Positions 38,395 to 48,074 of a DNA stretch of 64,000 bases are shown piece by piece. Origin of the DNA: Bacteroidota bacterium (GTDB lineage: Bacteria; Bacteroidota; Ignavibacteria; UBA10030); NCBI GenBank assembly GCA_026416125.1, contig JAOAFT010000001.1, forward strand, positions 185,032 through 249,031, given 5' to 3'. The position numbers were made by a program, and so were the translations under genes. Positions within the stretch are counted from its first letter, which is position 1. Each line of letters begins with the position of its first letter. The notes beneath the pieces are model-generated. The model did no database searches and was not told where the DNA came from. It saw nothing but the letters and a program-made list of their open reading frames with translations.

Positions 38395-39542
38395 TCGTAA
38401 CTCCTTTCATTAATGTTGGTTTCTTGTTGTACTTTTAGATTTTCTAATATTTGCTGTTTCCACTGCTGGAACCGGTGTTGTAGTATAGCATTTCTTGCTT
38501 CGTGTACAAGATACAGAAAGAATGTCAAATTATGAATGCTTGCAAGTTGTAAAGCAAAGATTTCCTTTAAAAGAAAGAGGTGGCGGATATATGCACGAGT
38601 GAAATTTTGGCAAGCGTAACAAGGACACCCCTCCTGAATTGGTGTGAAATCGTACTTGTATCGAGCATTCTTTATATTGAGTATACCATGGTTTGTAAAG
38701 AGCATCCCATTTCTGCCATTCCGCGTTGGTATGACACAATCAAACATGTCGATGCCACGTTCAATAGCTTCCAATATATTTTCTGGTAACCCAACTCCCA
38801 TTAAATACCGAGGCTTGTTTGCGGGAAGATATGGTTCAGTAACATCCACTATTGAATAGAGTGTCTCTGTTGGTTCCCCAACAGCTAATCCCCCAATGGC
38901 GTAGCCATCGAAATCAAGCTTTACCAATTCAACAGCACTACGGATACGTATTTCAGGATAAACACTTCCCTGCACAATACCAAACAGTGCCTGTGAGTGA
39001 TCATAGAGAGGCGGTTGCTTTGCAAAAGCTTCTTTACTCTCATAAGCCCACTGGATAGTTTGTTCATTCGATTGCTGTGCATACTCGAATTCACACGGGT
39101 ACGGTGTGCATTCATCGAGTACCATCATTATATCCGACCCTAAGCTTCGTTGAATGGCAATAACTTTAGATGGTGTAAAAAAGTGGTAGGAACCATCGAG
39201 ATGCGATTGAAACCGTACACCTTGAGGAGATATTTCACGGAGGTCCGATAAACTAAACACTTGAAAACCACCACTATCCGTCAAAATTGGTTTATACCAA
39301 TTCATGAAGCGATGTAAGCCCCCTGCTTGCTCAATAACATCTGTACCAGGTCTTAGGTAAAGGTGGTACGTATTACCAAGAATAATGTGTGCACCTATTT
39401 CAATGAGTTCGCGTTGTTCAACTGCTTTCACGGTAGCACGCGTACCAACAGGCATGAACATTGGAGTTTCGACTATACCATGATCTGTTGTAAGAATGCC
39501 CGCACGGGCTCTTCCATCTGTAGAACAGACTTCAAATTTCAT
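38391..39542 (-). CDS. tgt: tRNA-guanine transglycosylase (queuosine)
   Basis: 383 residues. TPMFMPVGTRATVKAVEQRELIEIGAHIILGNTYHLYLRPG, the catalytic Asp in ILTDSGGFQVFSLSDLREIS, MMVLDECTPYPCEFEYA, GGLAVGEPTETLYSIVD, RYLMGVGLPENILEAIERGIDMFDCVIPTRNGRNG, and the zinc site CPCYACQNFTRAYIRHL with a following His. It swaps guanine 34 for preQ1 in GUN tRNAs, including the tRNA-Asn found at 23372-23443. Translationally coupled to yajC and to the VanZ-like gene upstream. Confidence 0.97.
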   Translation of the reverse strand: MKFEVCSTDGRARAGILTTDHGIVETPMFMPVGTRATVKAVEQRELIEIGAHIILGNTYHLYLRPGTDVIEQAGGLHRFMNWYKPILTDSGGFQVFSLSDLREISPQGVRFQSHLDGSYHFFTPSKVIAIQRSLGSDIMMVLDECTPYPCEFEYAQQSNEQTIQWAYESKEAFAKQPPLYDHSQALFGIVQGSVYPEIRIRSAVELVKLDFDGYAIGGLAVGEPTETLYSIVDVTEPYLPANKPRYLMGVGLPENILEAIERGIDMFDCVIPTRNGRNGMLFTNHGILNIKNARYKYDFTPIQEGCPCYACQNFTRAYIRHLFLLKEIFALQLASIHNLTFFLYLVHEARNAILQHRFQQWKQQILENLKVQQETNINERSYE

Positions 39543-39943
39543 ACACTAGAGGAATTTGTAACTGTATTTTGGCACTTTTTTCGTTTCTGATGCATCGAAA
39601 GTAGAGCAATAAACAAAATTGCTCCAAGTGCATCAGCACCCCAATCGTAGAGATCGTACGTTCTCCCTTCTACATACAATTGGTGAACTTCATCGAGATA
39701 CCCATAGATGACTGTCATAAATAACGCCACAAGTACAGCATGTGATTGGAGAAATTTATACTTGTCCTGATGCTTAATTGCTCTGTAACTCAACCAACAG
39801 AAAAGAAAATATACCATCACATGTACGAGTTTATCTGTACCAATTGGTGCTTCAATTTCGGGTAACCTTGGTATTGATGAAAGTACGAAAATCATTATTG
39901 CCCAAAGAAGCAGTGGAAGTTGATACTGAAGAAACTGTTTCAC
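39539..39943 (-). CDS. VanZ family membrane protein
   Basis: 134 residues, three or four membrane helices. LLWAIMIFVLSSIPRLP, DKLVHVMVYFLFCWLSYRAI, VALFMTVIYGYLDEVHQLYVEGRTYDLYDWGADALGAILFIALL contain the VanZ signature with DEhHQ...gR..D..D...n..G. The family's biochemical role is unclear; it is named from a teicoplanin-resistance gene. A lysine-rich cytoplasmic tail (HQKRKKCQNTVTN) ends it. It overlaps both neighbours by 4 bases, so it belongs to the nnr-vanZ-tgt-yajC-ribBA operon. Confidence 0.9.
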   Translation of the reverse strand: MKQFLQYQLPLLLWAIMIFVLSSIPRLPEIEAPIGTDKLVHVMVYFLFCWLSYRAIKHQDKYKFLQSHAVLVALFMTVIYGYLDEVHQLYVEGRTYDLYDWGADALGAILFIALLSMHQKRKKCQNTVTNSSSV

Positions 39944-41502
39944 TCTATCCCCCTTTCGATCAATGTAATTGCTTTTGGTATATACCGTAGAATATCTGTT
40001 GCCAACATACTTCGGGCACCAAGGTTTTTAGCAGCGATATCACCAGCAACACCGTGGATGTACACAGCGCACGCTGCTGCCTCTGTTGCTAACATCCCCT
40101 GAGCCCAAAGACCTCCAACCAAGCCAGCTAATATATCTCCTGCACCTGCTGTCGCCATTCCAGGATTTCCAGATGAATTCACAACAACTTCGCCAGTAGG
40201 TGATGCTGTTACAGTAGGTACACCCTTTAGTATGAGTATAAGATTATTTTCCTGAGCAAACTGCTGTGCTACAAGCATCCGGTTTTTTTCAATGACCGAA
40301 GAATTTAACCCTAGTAGCCGTGAAAATTCTCCAACGTGGGGTGTAAGAATAAGCTGGGCTTTTGCATTTAGCCACTGAAATCGTGCACGAGCAAGCATAT
40401 TCAATCCATCTGCATCAATTACTATCTTCCCTTTATATGATGTTAATAACGTCAGCATACATTGTTGTGTATTCTGGTGTTGTCCCAATCCAGGCCCTAC
40501 GATCACTACATCAGCCCACTGAAGTTTCTCTTCAAGCAAAGACATTGCTTGCACATCGATTGTTCCTGCATCAGTTGATGGGAGTGGATGGACCATAACT
40601 TCTGTTAACTTTTTAGCAAGGATTGGATAAACAACATCGGGAGTAACAAGAACGACTGCCCCTACACCACTACGAAAAGCTGTAAGTGAACACATAGCAG
40701 CAGCGCCAGTTAACCCACGTGAACCAGCAATAACAAGAACTTTCCCTACGCTATACTTATGTGCAAACTGTGAACGTTGAGGGAGAAGATTTCTTACATC
40801 AGACTGTTCAATTAAAGAATACTTCAATGATGCATGTTGTGCGAGAGAAGAAGGGATGCCAATATCGATACAATGGATGGTACCTGAGAGCTCTCGTCCC
40901 GCATTACACAATAATCCTGTTTTTATGAAACCGAAAGTTACTGTATGTGTTGCTCTAATTGCTGGTTCCGCAGCACACCCTGTTGTACCATTCACACCCG
41001 ATGGAATATCAACAGCAACAATAGGGCGTGCTACGGAATTCATCCATCGAATAACATCAGCGTATTGCTGTTGGACTTCGCCACTAAAACCAGTACCGAA
41101 AATTGCGTCAACAAATAGGTCCACCTCTTGTAGTCTTTCAATACCTTTTCTTGAATACTGAGTTATTGTAATATTCTTTGCAACACGAGCGTAGGAACGG
41201 AGAATACGATAATTCGACAGTGCATCACCTTTTAATTCCGTATTTTTAGGAAGAACAAGTACAGTTATACATCTACAGTATTGCGACAGCAAGCGCGCGA
41301 CAACAAATCCATCACCACCATTGTTCCCTTTCCCACAGCACACAACGACATGTTTTGATCCTAACGGTGAATAATATCGCCGAATGATGTTCACTACACC
41401 AGCGCCTGCGTGTTCCATCAACAAGAGCCCAGGCACACCAGCGTTACGGATAGTCATTTCATCACACCATCGCATTTCATCGACGGTTACAAGACGTTTC
41501 AT
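39940..41502 (-). CDS. nnr: Bifunctional NAD(P)H-hydrate epimerase / ADP-dependent dehydratase
   Basis: 520 residues. YjeF N-terminal domain (about 1-220): VDEMRWCDEMTIRNAGVPGLLLMEHAGAGV, VVCCGKGNNGGDGFVVAR, DLFVDAIFGTGFSGEV, VAVDIPSGVNGTTG. C-terminal carbohydrate-kinase-like domain (about 235-510): HKYSVGKVLVIAGSRGLTGAAAM, DVVIVGPGLGQ, IVIDADGLNM, LTPHVGEFSRLLG, LKGVPTVTASPTGEVVVNSSGNPGMATAGAGDILAGLVGG. It repairs hydrated NADH and NADPH. First gene of the coupled operon ending at ribBA. Confidence 0.96.
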   Translation of the reverse strand: MKRLVTVDEMRWCDEMTIRNAGVPGLLLMEHAGAGVVNIIRRYYSPLGSKHVVVCCGKGNNGGDGFVVARLLSQYCRCITVLVLPKNTELKGDALSNYRILRSYARVAKNITITQYSRKGIERLQEVDLFVDAIFGTGFSGEVQQQYADVIRWMNSVARPIVAVDIPSGVNGTTGCAAEPAIRATHTVTFGFIKTGLLCNAGRELSGTIHCIDIGIPSSLAQHASLKYSLIEQSDVRNLLPQRSQFAHKYSVGKVLVIAGSRGLTGAAAMCSLTAFRSGVGAVVLVTPDVVYPILAKKLTEVMVHPLPSTDAGTIDVQAMSLLEEKLQWADVVIVGPGLGQHQNTQQCMLTLLTSYKGKIVIDADGLNMLARARFQWLNAKAQLILTPHVGEFSRLLGLNSSVIEKNRMLVAQQFAQENNLILILKGVPTVTASPTGEVVVNSSGNPGMATAGAGDILAGLVGGLWAQGMLATEAAACAVYIHGVAGDIAAKNLGARSMLATDILRYIPKAITLIERGIE

Positions 41503-41542
41503 ACAAAGTCCTCACTACTCCAACTTCCTATGACCATGAAAT

Positions 41543-42997
41543 TCAGTAACCAAGGTAGAAAAATAAGTACCACACAAGAACAAACACAGGAATTAATATG
41601 GGTATTGAGTACTTTACCATGTACCCAAAAAACGAAGGACACTGAATACGAGATTGCTCTGCAATTGATTTTACCATAAAGTTTGGACCATTGCCAATGT
41701 AAGTATTTGCTCCAAAAAACACAGCACCGAGAGAAATTGCCTGAATGTATTTCCACGTATTAGCTGTAATTGTGAGTGCACTTGGCAACAATGGATTTGG
41801 TAATCCGTAGTGTTCTGGTGTTGCAAGATCGAGCATAATGTGCATATGCTGTATGTTATCAACTGATGCTCCGTGCAAACCAAAAGCAGCTGAAAGGAAG
41901 TTGAGATATGTTGGGGCATTATCAAGAAAACTTGAGAGGATACCCGTACACCAAAAAAATGCACCGGGAGACGTAATACCAAGTTTACCTGCATTCAACT
42001 CAAGCCAATCGAGTGCAGGAATCATTGTGGCAAAAATACCAGCAAAGAGAATCGCTACCTCCCGAATTGGTAAAAAGTTAAAGTCGTTTTTCTCATGAAT
42101 GTCTTTCTTAGTTGTGTAATATGACGCAAGAGCTGCACTCCACATGAGAATTTCTCTTGTCATTAGTGGTGCCGGATGCTGAATGAATACAGAACCAAGG
42201 ATAACAAAGAGAAAAAAAACATTGTGCAATCCAGAAACTTCAGGTTCTTCGAGTTCCTGAGCTTCTCGTTGAACTTTTTCTTTCTCTCGGTGGAAATACC
42301 GTACATCTATGATGTAAAAAATAACAAGGAGAAATCCTAGTGTTAGAGCCCATATATGTGCAACACGTGTAATAACCCAGAAGAATGGAATCCCTTTTAG
42401 GTATCCAAGGAACAACGGCGGATCACCTATCGGCGTCAATGCACCACCAATGTTGCTTACAATGAAAATAAAAAAAACAATGTGATACGGTCGAATGCGA
42501 TACTTGTTCATCCGTATATACGGTCGGATGAGTAGCATCGAAGCACCTGTTGTACCAAGAAAATTTGATAGCACTGCACCAGTGGCCAAGAGTGCAACAT
42601 TTCCTGCCGGAGTTGCTTTCCCACGTATCCGTACATGTATGCCCCCTGCAACTATGTACAGCGACCCAATGAGTGATATGAAGCTAATGTACTCATACGA
42701 GGTAAGAAGTAGCCGTGGTACATTGTGGAGTGACAGAGCGTAGTATGCGACGACGATGAATCCCAGTGCAAACGCAACATTTGGGTAATTATGTTCCCAC
42801 CAGTGCTTGTTTATAAATGGCATGACAGCAATTGCAAGTAAGAAAGTCACGAATGGGAAAATAAATAATGGATTCACTGGTACGATTTCTGCATTCTCCA
42901 TCGTATGTTCAAAGGCATTGAACAAGATCATTGTTCCAACAGCCAGGATACTAAAGAGCACCAGTATTTTGCGACGTTGTCGTGTATATTGCACCAT
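41543..42997 (-). CDS. NhaD-type Na+/H+ antiporter (CitMHS/ion transporter superfamily)
   Basis: 484 residues from the ATG at 42997, which has AGAGGAG seven bases upstream; the open frame also reaches a TTG at 43021. About eleven to twelve membrane helices. FVTFLLAIAVMPFINKHWWEHNYPNVAFALG, GNVALLATGAVLSNFLGTTGASMLLIRPYIRMNKYR, FIVSNIGGALTPIGDPPLFLGYLKGIPFFWV and FWCTGILSSFLDNAPTYLNFLSAAFG show the paired re-entrant N-x-G/G-D-P-P and D-N-A-P-T motifs of the ArsB/NhaD fold. It likely exchanges Na+ for H+ at the inner membrane. Apparent single-gene unit. Confidence 0.88.
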   Translation of the reverse strand: MVQYTRQRRKILVLFSILAVGTMILFNAFEHTMENAEIVPVNPLFIFPFVTFLLAIAVMPFINKHWWEHNYPNVAFALGFIVVAYYALSLHNVPRLLLTSYEYISFISLIGSLYIVAGGIHVRIRGKATPAGNVALLATGAVLSNFLGTTGASMLLIRPYIRMNKYRIRPYHIVFFIFIVSNIGGALTPIGDPPLFLGYLKGIPFFWVITRVAHIWALTLGFLLVIFYIIDVRYFHREKEKVQREAQELEEPEVSGLHNVFFLFVILGSVFIQHPAPLMTREILMWSAALASYYTTKKDIHEKNDFNFLPIREVAILFAGIFATMIPALDWLELNAGKLGITSPGAFFWCTGILSSFLDNAPTYLNFLSAAFGLHGASVDNIQHMHIMLDLATPEHYGLPNPLLPSALTITANTWKYIQAISLGAVFFGANTYIGNGPNFMVKSIAEQSRIQCPSFFGYMVKYSIPILIPVFVLVWYLFFYLGY

Positions 42998-43056
42998 GAA
43001 TGTACTCCTCTCAATTACCAATCATTTTGAACTGTGTTGAAAAAGCATATAGCTAA

Positions 43057-44304
43057 CTAAGGTTGTCGCATCCATAGTATGAGTTCTCGAAACGTTGGAC
43101 GTTTCCCGTACGAAAGAATAGCGACTCTGAATATACGACCAGCAACCCACATCATGCCCACAATTGAAAGAAGAAGGATAAGCACAGTACTTACAATTTC
43201 AAATATCGATGGCATTTTCGCTGCGATACGGAGAACCATGACAGTTGGTGTAAAGAGTGGAATGTATGATAGTACAGTTGTTATGAACGAGTCGGGTTTT
43301 TGGAGTATCAACATCATAAATCCAATAGGTACAACGATAAGGATACTTATGTATCCATTTATTTGTTGGGCTTCTTGTTCAGTGGTTACAGGCGACCCCG
43401 CTGCAACAAGTAATGCTGCGTAGAACAGATATCCCAGGATCGCATAGAGGACAATGAGTAGTAAGTATCCAATGTCAAATGTTGTTGTGCTTGTTTTCAT
43501 GGCGATGAGAATACCAAAAGCTCCATACACAAACATTTGCAGCAACCCTAAACCACTCAAGCCAAGAATTTTTCCTACCATTAAATCTTGTGCAGAACAT
43601 GACGAAAGTAATACTTCGACAACACGATTAGACTTTTCTTCCAGAATACTTCGAATTAACAGTTGTCCAGACGTCAGCACCATAAAAATAATCATGAGAA
43701 GTCCAACGTATGCAAGTAGGAACGTTTGGTAAAAGCCCGATTCTTGTTCTTCACCCGCTTCGGATATTTTCATTGCGCGTACAGAAACTTTCGTTTTAAT
43801 TCTCTTGTACAGCGTTGTGTCTATCCCTATTCTCTGTAACCGTTCTTCAAGTATAATTTTTTCAAGTATCCGTTTAAAACGTTCTTGTAGTCGAATATTT
43901 GCAACATTATCAGAGCGATATTCAAACTCTCCTCGTTCAAACAGATCGGATGGAAAATAAAAATACCCTTCAAGCTCTCCCTGCACAACAAGATCGTTTG
44001 CTTTGTCTTTAAGAGTTTCGAGTGGTTCATCAGTTATTAAATTCCGAAGTAGGTAGTTGGGATTCCCATTCTTTAAAGTGTATTCGTCATTCAACCGTTC
44101 TTGGAGTACATCGATAATTCTTCCTGTTTGATCGATGACTCCAAGGACGATTGTTGAGGTATCCTCTTCAACAGTGAGGAGTGCTGGTAGCAAAGCTATG
44201 CCAAATACAAGTACCGGCATGAGGACTAATGAAAGGAGAAACGCCCTCGATCGTACTTTTTCAAAAAATTCCCACTTTGCGACGGTAAGCCACTTTAACT
44301 TCAC
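43057..44304 (-). CDS. ABC-2 type transporter permease (NatB-like)
   Basis: 415 residues. One N-terminal helix (about 20-42: FLLSLVLMPVLVFGIALLPAL), a periplasmic domain of about 130 residues, then five helices in the C-terminal half. SGQLLIRSILEEKSNRVVEVLLSSCSAQDLMVGKILGLSGLGLLQMFVYG is the conserved ABC2_membrane_3 motif (E-E-K-x-x-R-x-x-E). QEAQQINGYISILIVVPIGFMM fits NatB Na+ exporters. Its start overlaps the ATPase gene by 4 bases. Substrate unknown: sodium, a drug or lipid. Confidence 0.9.
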   Translation of the reverse strand: MKLKWLTVAKWEFFEKVRSRAFLLSLVLMPVLVFGIALLPALLTVEEDTSTIVLGVIDQTGRIIDVLQERLNDEYTLKNGNPNYLLRNLITDEPLETLKDKANDLVVQGELEGYFYFPSDLFERGEFEYRSDNVANIRLQERFKRILEKIILEERLQRIGIDTTLYKRIKTKVSVRAMKISEAGEEQESGFYQTFLLAYVGLLMIIFMVLTSGQLLIRSILEEKSNRVVEVLLSSCSAQDLMVGKILGLSGLGLLQMFVYGAFGILIAMKTSTTTFDIGYLLLIVLYAILGYLFYAALLVAAGSPVTTEQEAQQINGYISILIVVPIGFMMLILQKPDSFITTVLSYIPLFTPTVMVLRIAAKMPSIFEIVSTVLILLLSIVGMMWVAGRIFRVAILSYGKRPTFRELILWMRQP

Positions 44305-45209
44305 TTTTCCAATCCTTCTGTACGCCTACCAACAACCTGTATGAAGATGGAATGGAGCGATGGTTCTTGTATTTCGTACTTCTTTATGATAAGAGTTGAA
44401 GGAAGCGAATGGAGAAACTCGTTTGCGTATGTAATATCGTTGAGTTCAACTTCTGCATAGCGTTGGTATATATCTGCTTTTGAAACAAGGGGATGACGTG
44501 CCAAAATGGATGCATCACCTTCAAATTCGATATGGATTGTGTTTGTCCCATATTGTCGCTTTACGTCTGCGAGTGCCCCCTTTACGACTTCTCTCCCTTT
44601 GTTAATAAGACAAATTGTATCACAGAGCTTTTCTACTTGCTCCATTTGATGTGTTGAAAAGATTATTGCAATGTTCTGTGTACGCAGTTCAAGAATAATG
44701 TCTTTCAACTGTTGCTGATTTAGAGGATCAAGGCCAGAGAATGGTTCATCAAGGATCAACAGTTGTGGTGAGTGAAGAAATGCAAGTATTAATTGCACCT
44801 TCTGCTGATTCCCTTTTGAGAGTTCTTCTATTTTCCGATGTCCATCGTTGAGCAATCCGAAACGATCCAACCACAAGAACGCCTTTGATCGGACTTCGTT
44901 CCAGTGCATCCCCTTCAACGATGAAAAATAGAGTATTGTATCGAGCACACGACTTTTTCGGTATAATCCGCGCTCCTCTGGTAGGTACCCAAACTTGTTC
45001 CACAATTCCTTGCTGAATGGTTTTCCATCGAACAGTATTGTACCACTATCCGGTAAAATGATATGGAGAATTGTTCGAATCGTCGTGGTTTTCCCAGCTC
45101 CATTGGGACCTAAGAGCCCAAATACTTCGCCCCGACTGACTGTAAATGACACCCCATCAACTGCATATACACTATTAAATTTCTTCCGTAATTGATGAAC
45201 AGTAAGCAT
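44301..45209 (-). CDS. ABC transporter ATP-binding protein (NatA-like)
   Basis: 302 residues. Walker A in VFGLLGPNGAGKTTTIRTIL, Q-loop near YLPEERGLYRK, signature ELSKGNQQKVQLILAFL, Walker B LLILDEPFSGLDPLNQQQL, and H-loop FSTHQMEQVE. After the nucleotide-binding domain comes a C-terminal DUF4162-like domain (about 215-300: IHIEFEGDASILARHPLVSKADIYQRYAEVEL). It drives the permease encoded next. It lies 17 bases after asnS; no strong ribosome-binding site is seen. Confidence 0.94.
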   Translation of the reverse strand: MLTVHQLRKKFNSVYAVDGVSFTVSRGEVFGLLGPNGAGKTTTIRTILHIILPDSGTILFDGKPFSKELWNKFGYLPEERGLYRKSRVLDTILYFSSLKGMHWNEVRSKAFLWLDRFGLLNDGHRKIEELSKGNQQKVQLILAFLHSPQLLILDEPFSGLDPLNQQQLKDIILELRTQNIAIIFSTHQMEQVEKLCDTICLINKGREVVKGALADVKRQYGTNTIHIEFEGDASILARHPLVSKADIYQRYAEVELNDITYANEFLHSLPSTLIIKKYEIQEPSLHSIFIQVVGRRTEGLEK

Positions 45210-45225
45210 GGTGGAATGTGTTCTC

Positions 45226-46524
45226 TTATGGTGTTAAGCGATAGATCATTCGTGGAAATGGAATAGTTTCTCGTACATGTTCAAGTCCACAAATCCATGC
45301 AACTGTACGCTCAACACCAAGGCCAAATCCTGCATGTGGTACTGAGCCAAACCGACGGAGATCGAGATACCACTCGAATGCTTCTTGAGGCAAATTGTGC
45401 TCTTTGATTCGTGCTACCAGTGTGTCATAATCATCCTCACGCTGGCTACCTCCGATAATTTCGCCGTACCCTTCAGGAGCAAGAACATCAACAGCAAGAG
45501 CAAGGTGTGGTTTTTCAGGATCACGTTTCATGTAAAATGCTTTTACTGCAGCGGGGTAGTGATGTACCATTACTGGCCTATCGAAGTGTTCAGAAATGAC
45601 TGTTTCATCGGTTCCACCAAAATCATTTCCGTATTCAAAGGGAATGTTGTTTTTCCGGAGAATCTCAACAGCTTCGTCGTAGGTAATGCGTGGCAGAGGT
45701 TTCTTCACATTTTGGAGTTTCGTTGTATCCCGCTCCAAGACCTTTAATTCCCGTTCGCATTCACGGAGTACAGTTTGTACGATGTACTCGAGAAACTCTT
45801 CTGCAAGGTCCATAGTATCATTCAAATCATTGAATGCAACTTCAGGCTCTACCATCCAAAATTCTGTGAGATGGCGACGAGTTTTTGACTTTTCAGCACG
45901 AAATGTTGGTCCAAAACAATAGATCTTTCCGAATGCCATAGCTGCTGCTTCACCATATAACTGACCAGACTGAGTAAGATATGCTTTTCCCAAATCAAAG
46001 TACTCTGTTTCGAACAAGGTCGTTGTCCCTTCACACGCAGCAGGGGTTAGTATTGGCGAATCGATAAGTGTGAATCCACGGCCATCAAAAAAATCTCTAA
46101 TTGCTTTGATGATCCGATGGCGTACTTTGAGTATTGCATGTTGTCGTGACGAACGAATCCACAAGTGCCGTCGGTCGGCAAGGAATTCTATACCATGCTC
46201 TTTTGGTGTTATCGGATAGTCTTGTGCAATTTGGTAGATTTTTGGAATGTCTGTTACTTCCAATTCATATCCACCAGGTGCTCTCTCATCTTTCCGCACT
46301 TTTCCCTTAATCGATAATGACGATTCTTGCGTAAGTGTATCATAGAGCGCAAAAATGTTTTCAGGTACTCCAGTTTTCAACATGACACACTGAACAATTC
46401 CAGTCCCATCACGCACAAGAAGGAACCGAATTTTTCCACTTGAACGTTTATTGTAGAGCCAGCCATGCAATTGCACCTCTTCTCCAACATGGTTCTCTAA
46501 GTCCGATATGTATATACGTCCCAC
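45226..46524 (-). CDS. asnS: Asparaginyl-tRNA synthetase
   Basis: 432 residues from GTG 46524, chosen because AAAGGG lies 7 bases upstream; an ATG eight codons earlier has no ribosome-binding site. N-terminal OB-fold: [30 protein letters not shown]. Class II core: [92 protein letters not shown] (motif 2) and [27 protein letters not shown] (motif 3). It charges tRNA-Asn; the cognate tRNA is at 23372-23443. It lies upstream of the ABC exporter genes. Confidence 0.96.
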   Translation of the reverse strand: MGRIYISDLENHVGEEVQLHGWLYNKRSSGKIRFLLVRDGTGIVQCVMLKTGVPENIFALYDTLTQESSLSIKGKVRKDERAPGGYELEVTDIPKIYQIAQDYPITPKEHGIEFLADRRHLWIRSSRQHAILKVRHRIIKAIRDFFDGRGFTLIDSPILTPAACEGTTTLFETEYFDLGKAYLTQSGQLYGEAAAMAFGKIYCFGPTFRAEKSKTRRHLTEFWMVEPEVAFNDLNDTMDLAEEFLEYIVQTVLRECERELKVLERDTTKLQNVKKPLPRITYDEAVEILRKNNIPFEYGNDFGGTDETVISEHFDRPVMVHHYPAAVKAFYMKRDPEKPHLALAVDVLAPEGYGEIIGGSQREDDYDTLVARIKEHNLPQEAFEWYLDLRRFGSVPHAGFGLGVERTVAWICGLEHVRETIPFPRMIYRLTP

Positions 46525-46627
46525 GTTGCAACCCTTTCTCAAGAACATTTAATGTGATGAATATACAGAAGAAATGAATCTTGTTCAATGAACCTGTCAT
46601 CACTCAATATATGTTGCACTATGGAGG

Positions 46628-46891
46628 TTATTCATCCTTCGTTTTCCCAAAACGAGTTTTCGTTGGTGGTATATCAGTGTCATCTTTCAAGTCTTTGAAT
46701 TTTGCATCTTTCACATCCGTGTACTCAAGAGGTGATCGTTTCCCCTGTTTATTCTGACTTGAAAGAACTTCCCTTTCTTTTACGCGTTCTCTCCATAAGT
46801 ACAACTCATGGAAGATTTCGATGAGTTTGCGCACAAGTTTCAACAATACATATATTGCTACGATGTATATGAAAAAATAAATAATCGCCAT
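46628..46891 (-). CDS. Small membrane protein of unknown function
   Basis: About 87 residues from ATG 46891. One N-terminal helix (AIIYFFIYIVAIYVLLKLV, about 2-21) and a charged cytoplasmic tail rich in Lys, Asp and Glu (RERVKEREVLSSQNKQGK, DVKDAKFKDLKDDTDIPP). The layout recalls DUF4834-type proteins of Bacteroidota. No motif suggests a function. The start lies 2 bases after the kinase stop, so it is probably co-transcribed with dNK-folK-folB-gltX, as the last gene of that group. Confidence 0.75.
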   Translation of the reverse strand: MAIIYFFIYIVAIYVLLKLVRKLIEIFHELYLWRERVKEREVLSSQNKQGKRSPLEYTDVKDAKFKDLKDDTDIPPTKTRFGKTKDE

Positions 46892-46893
46892 AC

Positions 46894-47580
46894 TCAATTG
46901 CGCCCCGATGGATTGTAGTACTCAATGGGTGCTTTATTAGGTCTGAGAATTTGTTCAAGCAAATCTTGAAAATCCTCAGGATTATTTACAAAGTCGATAT
47001 CAGTAGCTTTCACAATAAGAAGAGGACTCGATTTGTACCGAAAGAAAAAGTAGTTGTATGCATCGTTTAGTTCACGAATGTACTCTTCGGACATATTCCG
47101 TTCCATGGGTCGTCCACGTTTCCGAATATTTGCCATGAGTCGTTGTACACTCGATTGCAAGTATATGACAAGGTCAGGCTGTGGTATATTCTTCTCGATT
47201 GCACTGAGCAAACTTTCATAGAGTCGTAGCTCATCATCACGAAGTGTGAGGTACGCAAATATTTTATCCTTTTCAAAAATGTAATCAGAAACAATGTGTG
47301 TATGGAATAAATCAACTTGAAAAAGTTCTTGCTGTTGCTTGTACCGACTGAGGAGAAAAAAGATTTGTGTTTGAAATGCATAGCGTTCAGGATCCTCATA
47401 GAATTTGGGGAGAAAAGGATTTTCCTCAAACTGTTCTAATACAAGTTTAGCTCCGAGACGTTCAGCAAGCATGGTTGCCAACGTTGTCTTTCCAGCCCCT
47501 ATAACTCCCTCAATAGCAATGTATCGGATATCATCGGGGAGCCGTAGTTGTATTCTCTGTTGTGAACTGTGCTTTGCCAT
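46894..47580 (-). CDS. Deoxynucleoside kinase
   Basis: 228 residues. P-loop GVIGAGKTTLATMLAERL near residues 24-41, substrate region NPFLPKFYEDPERYAFQTQIFFLLSRYKQQQEL, HIVSDYIFEKDKIFAYLTL in place of the DRS/ERS motif, LVIYLQSSVQRLMANIRKRGRPMERNM lid region, and INxxPEDF-like VNNPEDFQDLLEQI. It phosphorylates deoxyadenosine or deoxyguanosine in salvage; which base is not clear. The dNK-folK neighbourhood is common in Bacteroidota and relatives. It starts 3 bases after folK. Confidence 0.92.
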   Translation of the reverse strand: MAKHSSQQRIQLRLPDDIRYIAIEGVIGAGKTTLATMLAERLGAKLVLEQFEENPFLPKFYEDPERYAFQTQIFFLLSRYKQQQELFQVDLFHTHIVSDYIFEKDKIFAYLTLRDDELRLYESLLSAIEKNIPQPDLVIYLQSSVQRLMANIRKRGRPMERNMSEEYIRELNDAYNYFFFRYKSSPLLIVKATDIDFVNNPEDFQDLLEQILRPNKAPIEYYNPSGRN

Positions 47581-47583
47581 TGA

Positions 47584-48072
47584 TTATTCAATTCTTTGAA
47601 TATACGATGTATCGTGACATACTTCGAGTAGCTGTGCAAGTGTTTTACCACTCAGGGGATCACAAAACTCCGCAGCAATCTCAACCAATGGCTCGAGAAC
47701 AAATCGCCGTCTGGCAAGACATGGATGAGGAATTCGTACCGTGTCAGTTTCGATGATAACGTCCCCATACAAGAGAATATCTAAATCTATTTCTCGAGGA
47801 CCCCAGCGTTCACGTTCAATTCGGCCAACGCGATGTTCAATGTCCTTTAGGGTACGAAGAAGTTCGTCCGGTGGCAACGAGGTCTGTACTTCCACAACCA
47901 TGTTTACAAAGTACGGTTGGTGTACAACACCAACGGGTTCTGTTTCGTAAAGTGATGAAGCCCGAATCCAATTTATCTCTGGATGGTGCTGTAACTCAGT
48001 AACAGCACGCTCAATATAGTAACGTCGGGGTTCAATGTTCGATCCAAGCCCTATAAATACACGTTCCACCAT
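47584..48072 (-). CDS. folK: 2-amino-4-hydroxy-6-hydroxymethyldihydropteridine pyrophosphokinase
   Basis: 162 residues. VFIGLGSNIEPRRYYIERAVTEL, SSLYETEPVGVVHQPYFVNMVVEV, DIEHRVGRIERERWGPREIDLDILLYGD and IPHPCLARRRFVLEPLVEIA are the full HPPK signature, including the two Mg-binding aspartates in D-L-D. It activates the pterin with ATP for folate synthesis. Adjacent to folB (2 bases), the preceding step. GGAAG lies before the ATG. Confidence 0.97.
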   Translation of the reverse strand: MVERVFIGLGSNIEPRRYYIERAVTELQHHPEINWIRASSLYETEPVGVVHQPYFVNMVVEVQTSLPPDELLRTLKDIEHRVGRIERERWGPREIDLDILLYGDVIIETDTVRIPHPCLARRRFVLEPLVEIAAEFCDPLSGKTLAQLLEVCHDTSYIQRIE

Positions 48073-48074
48073 TC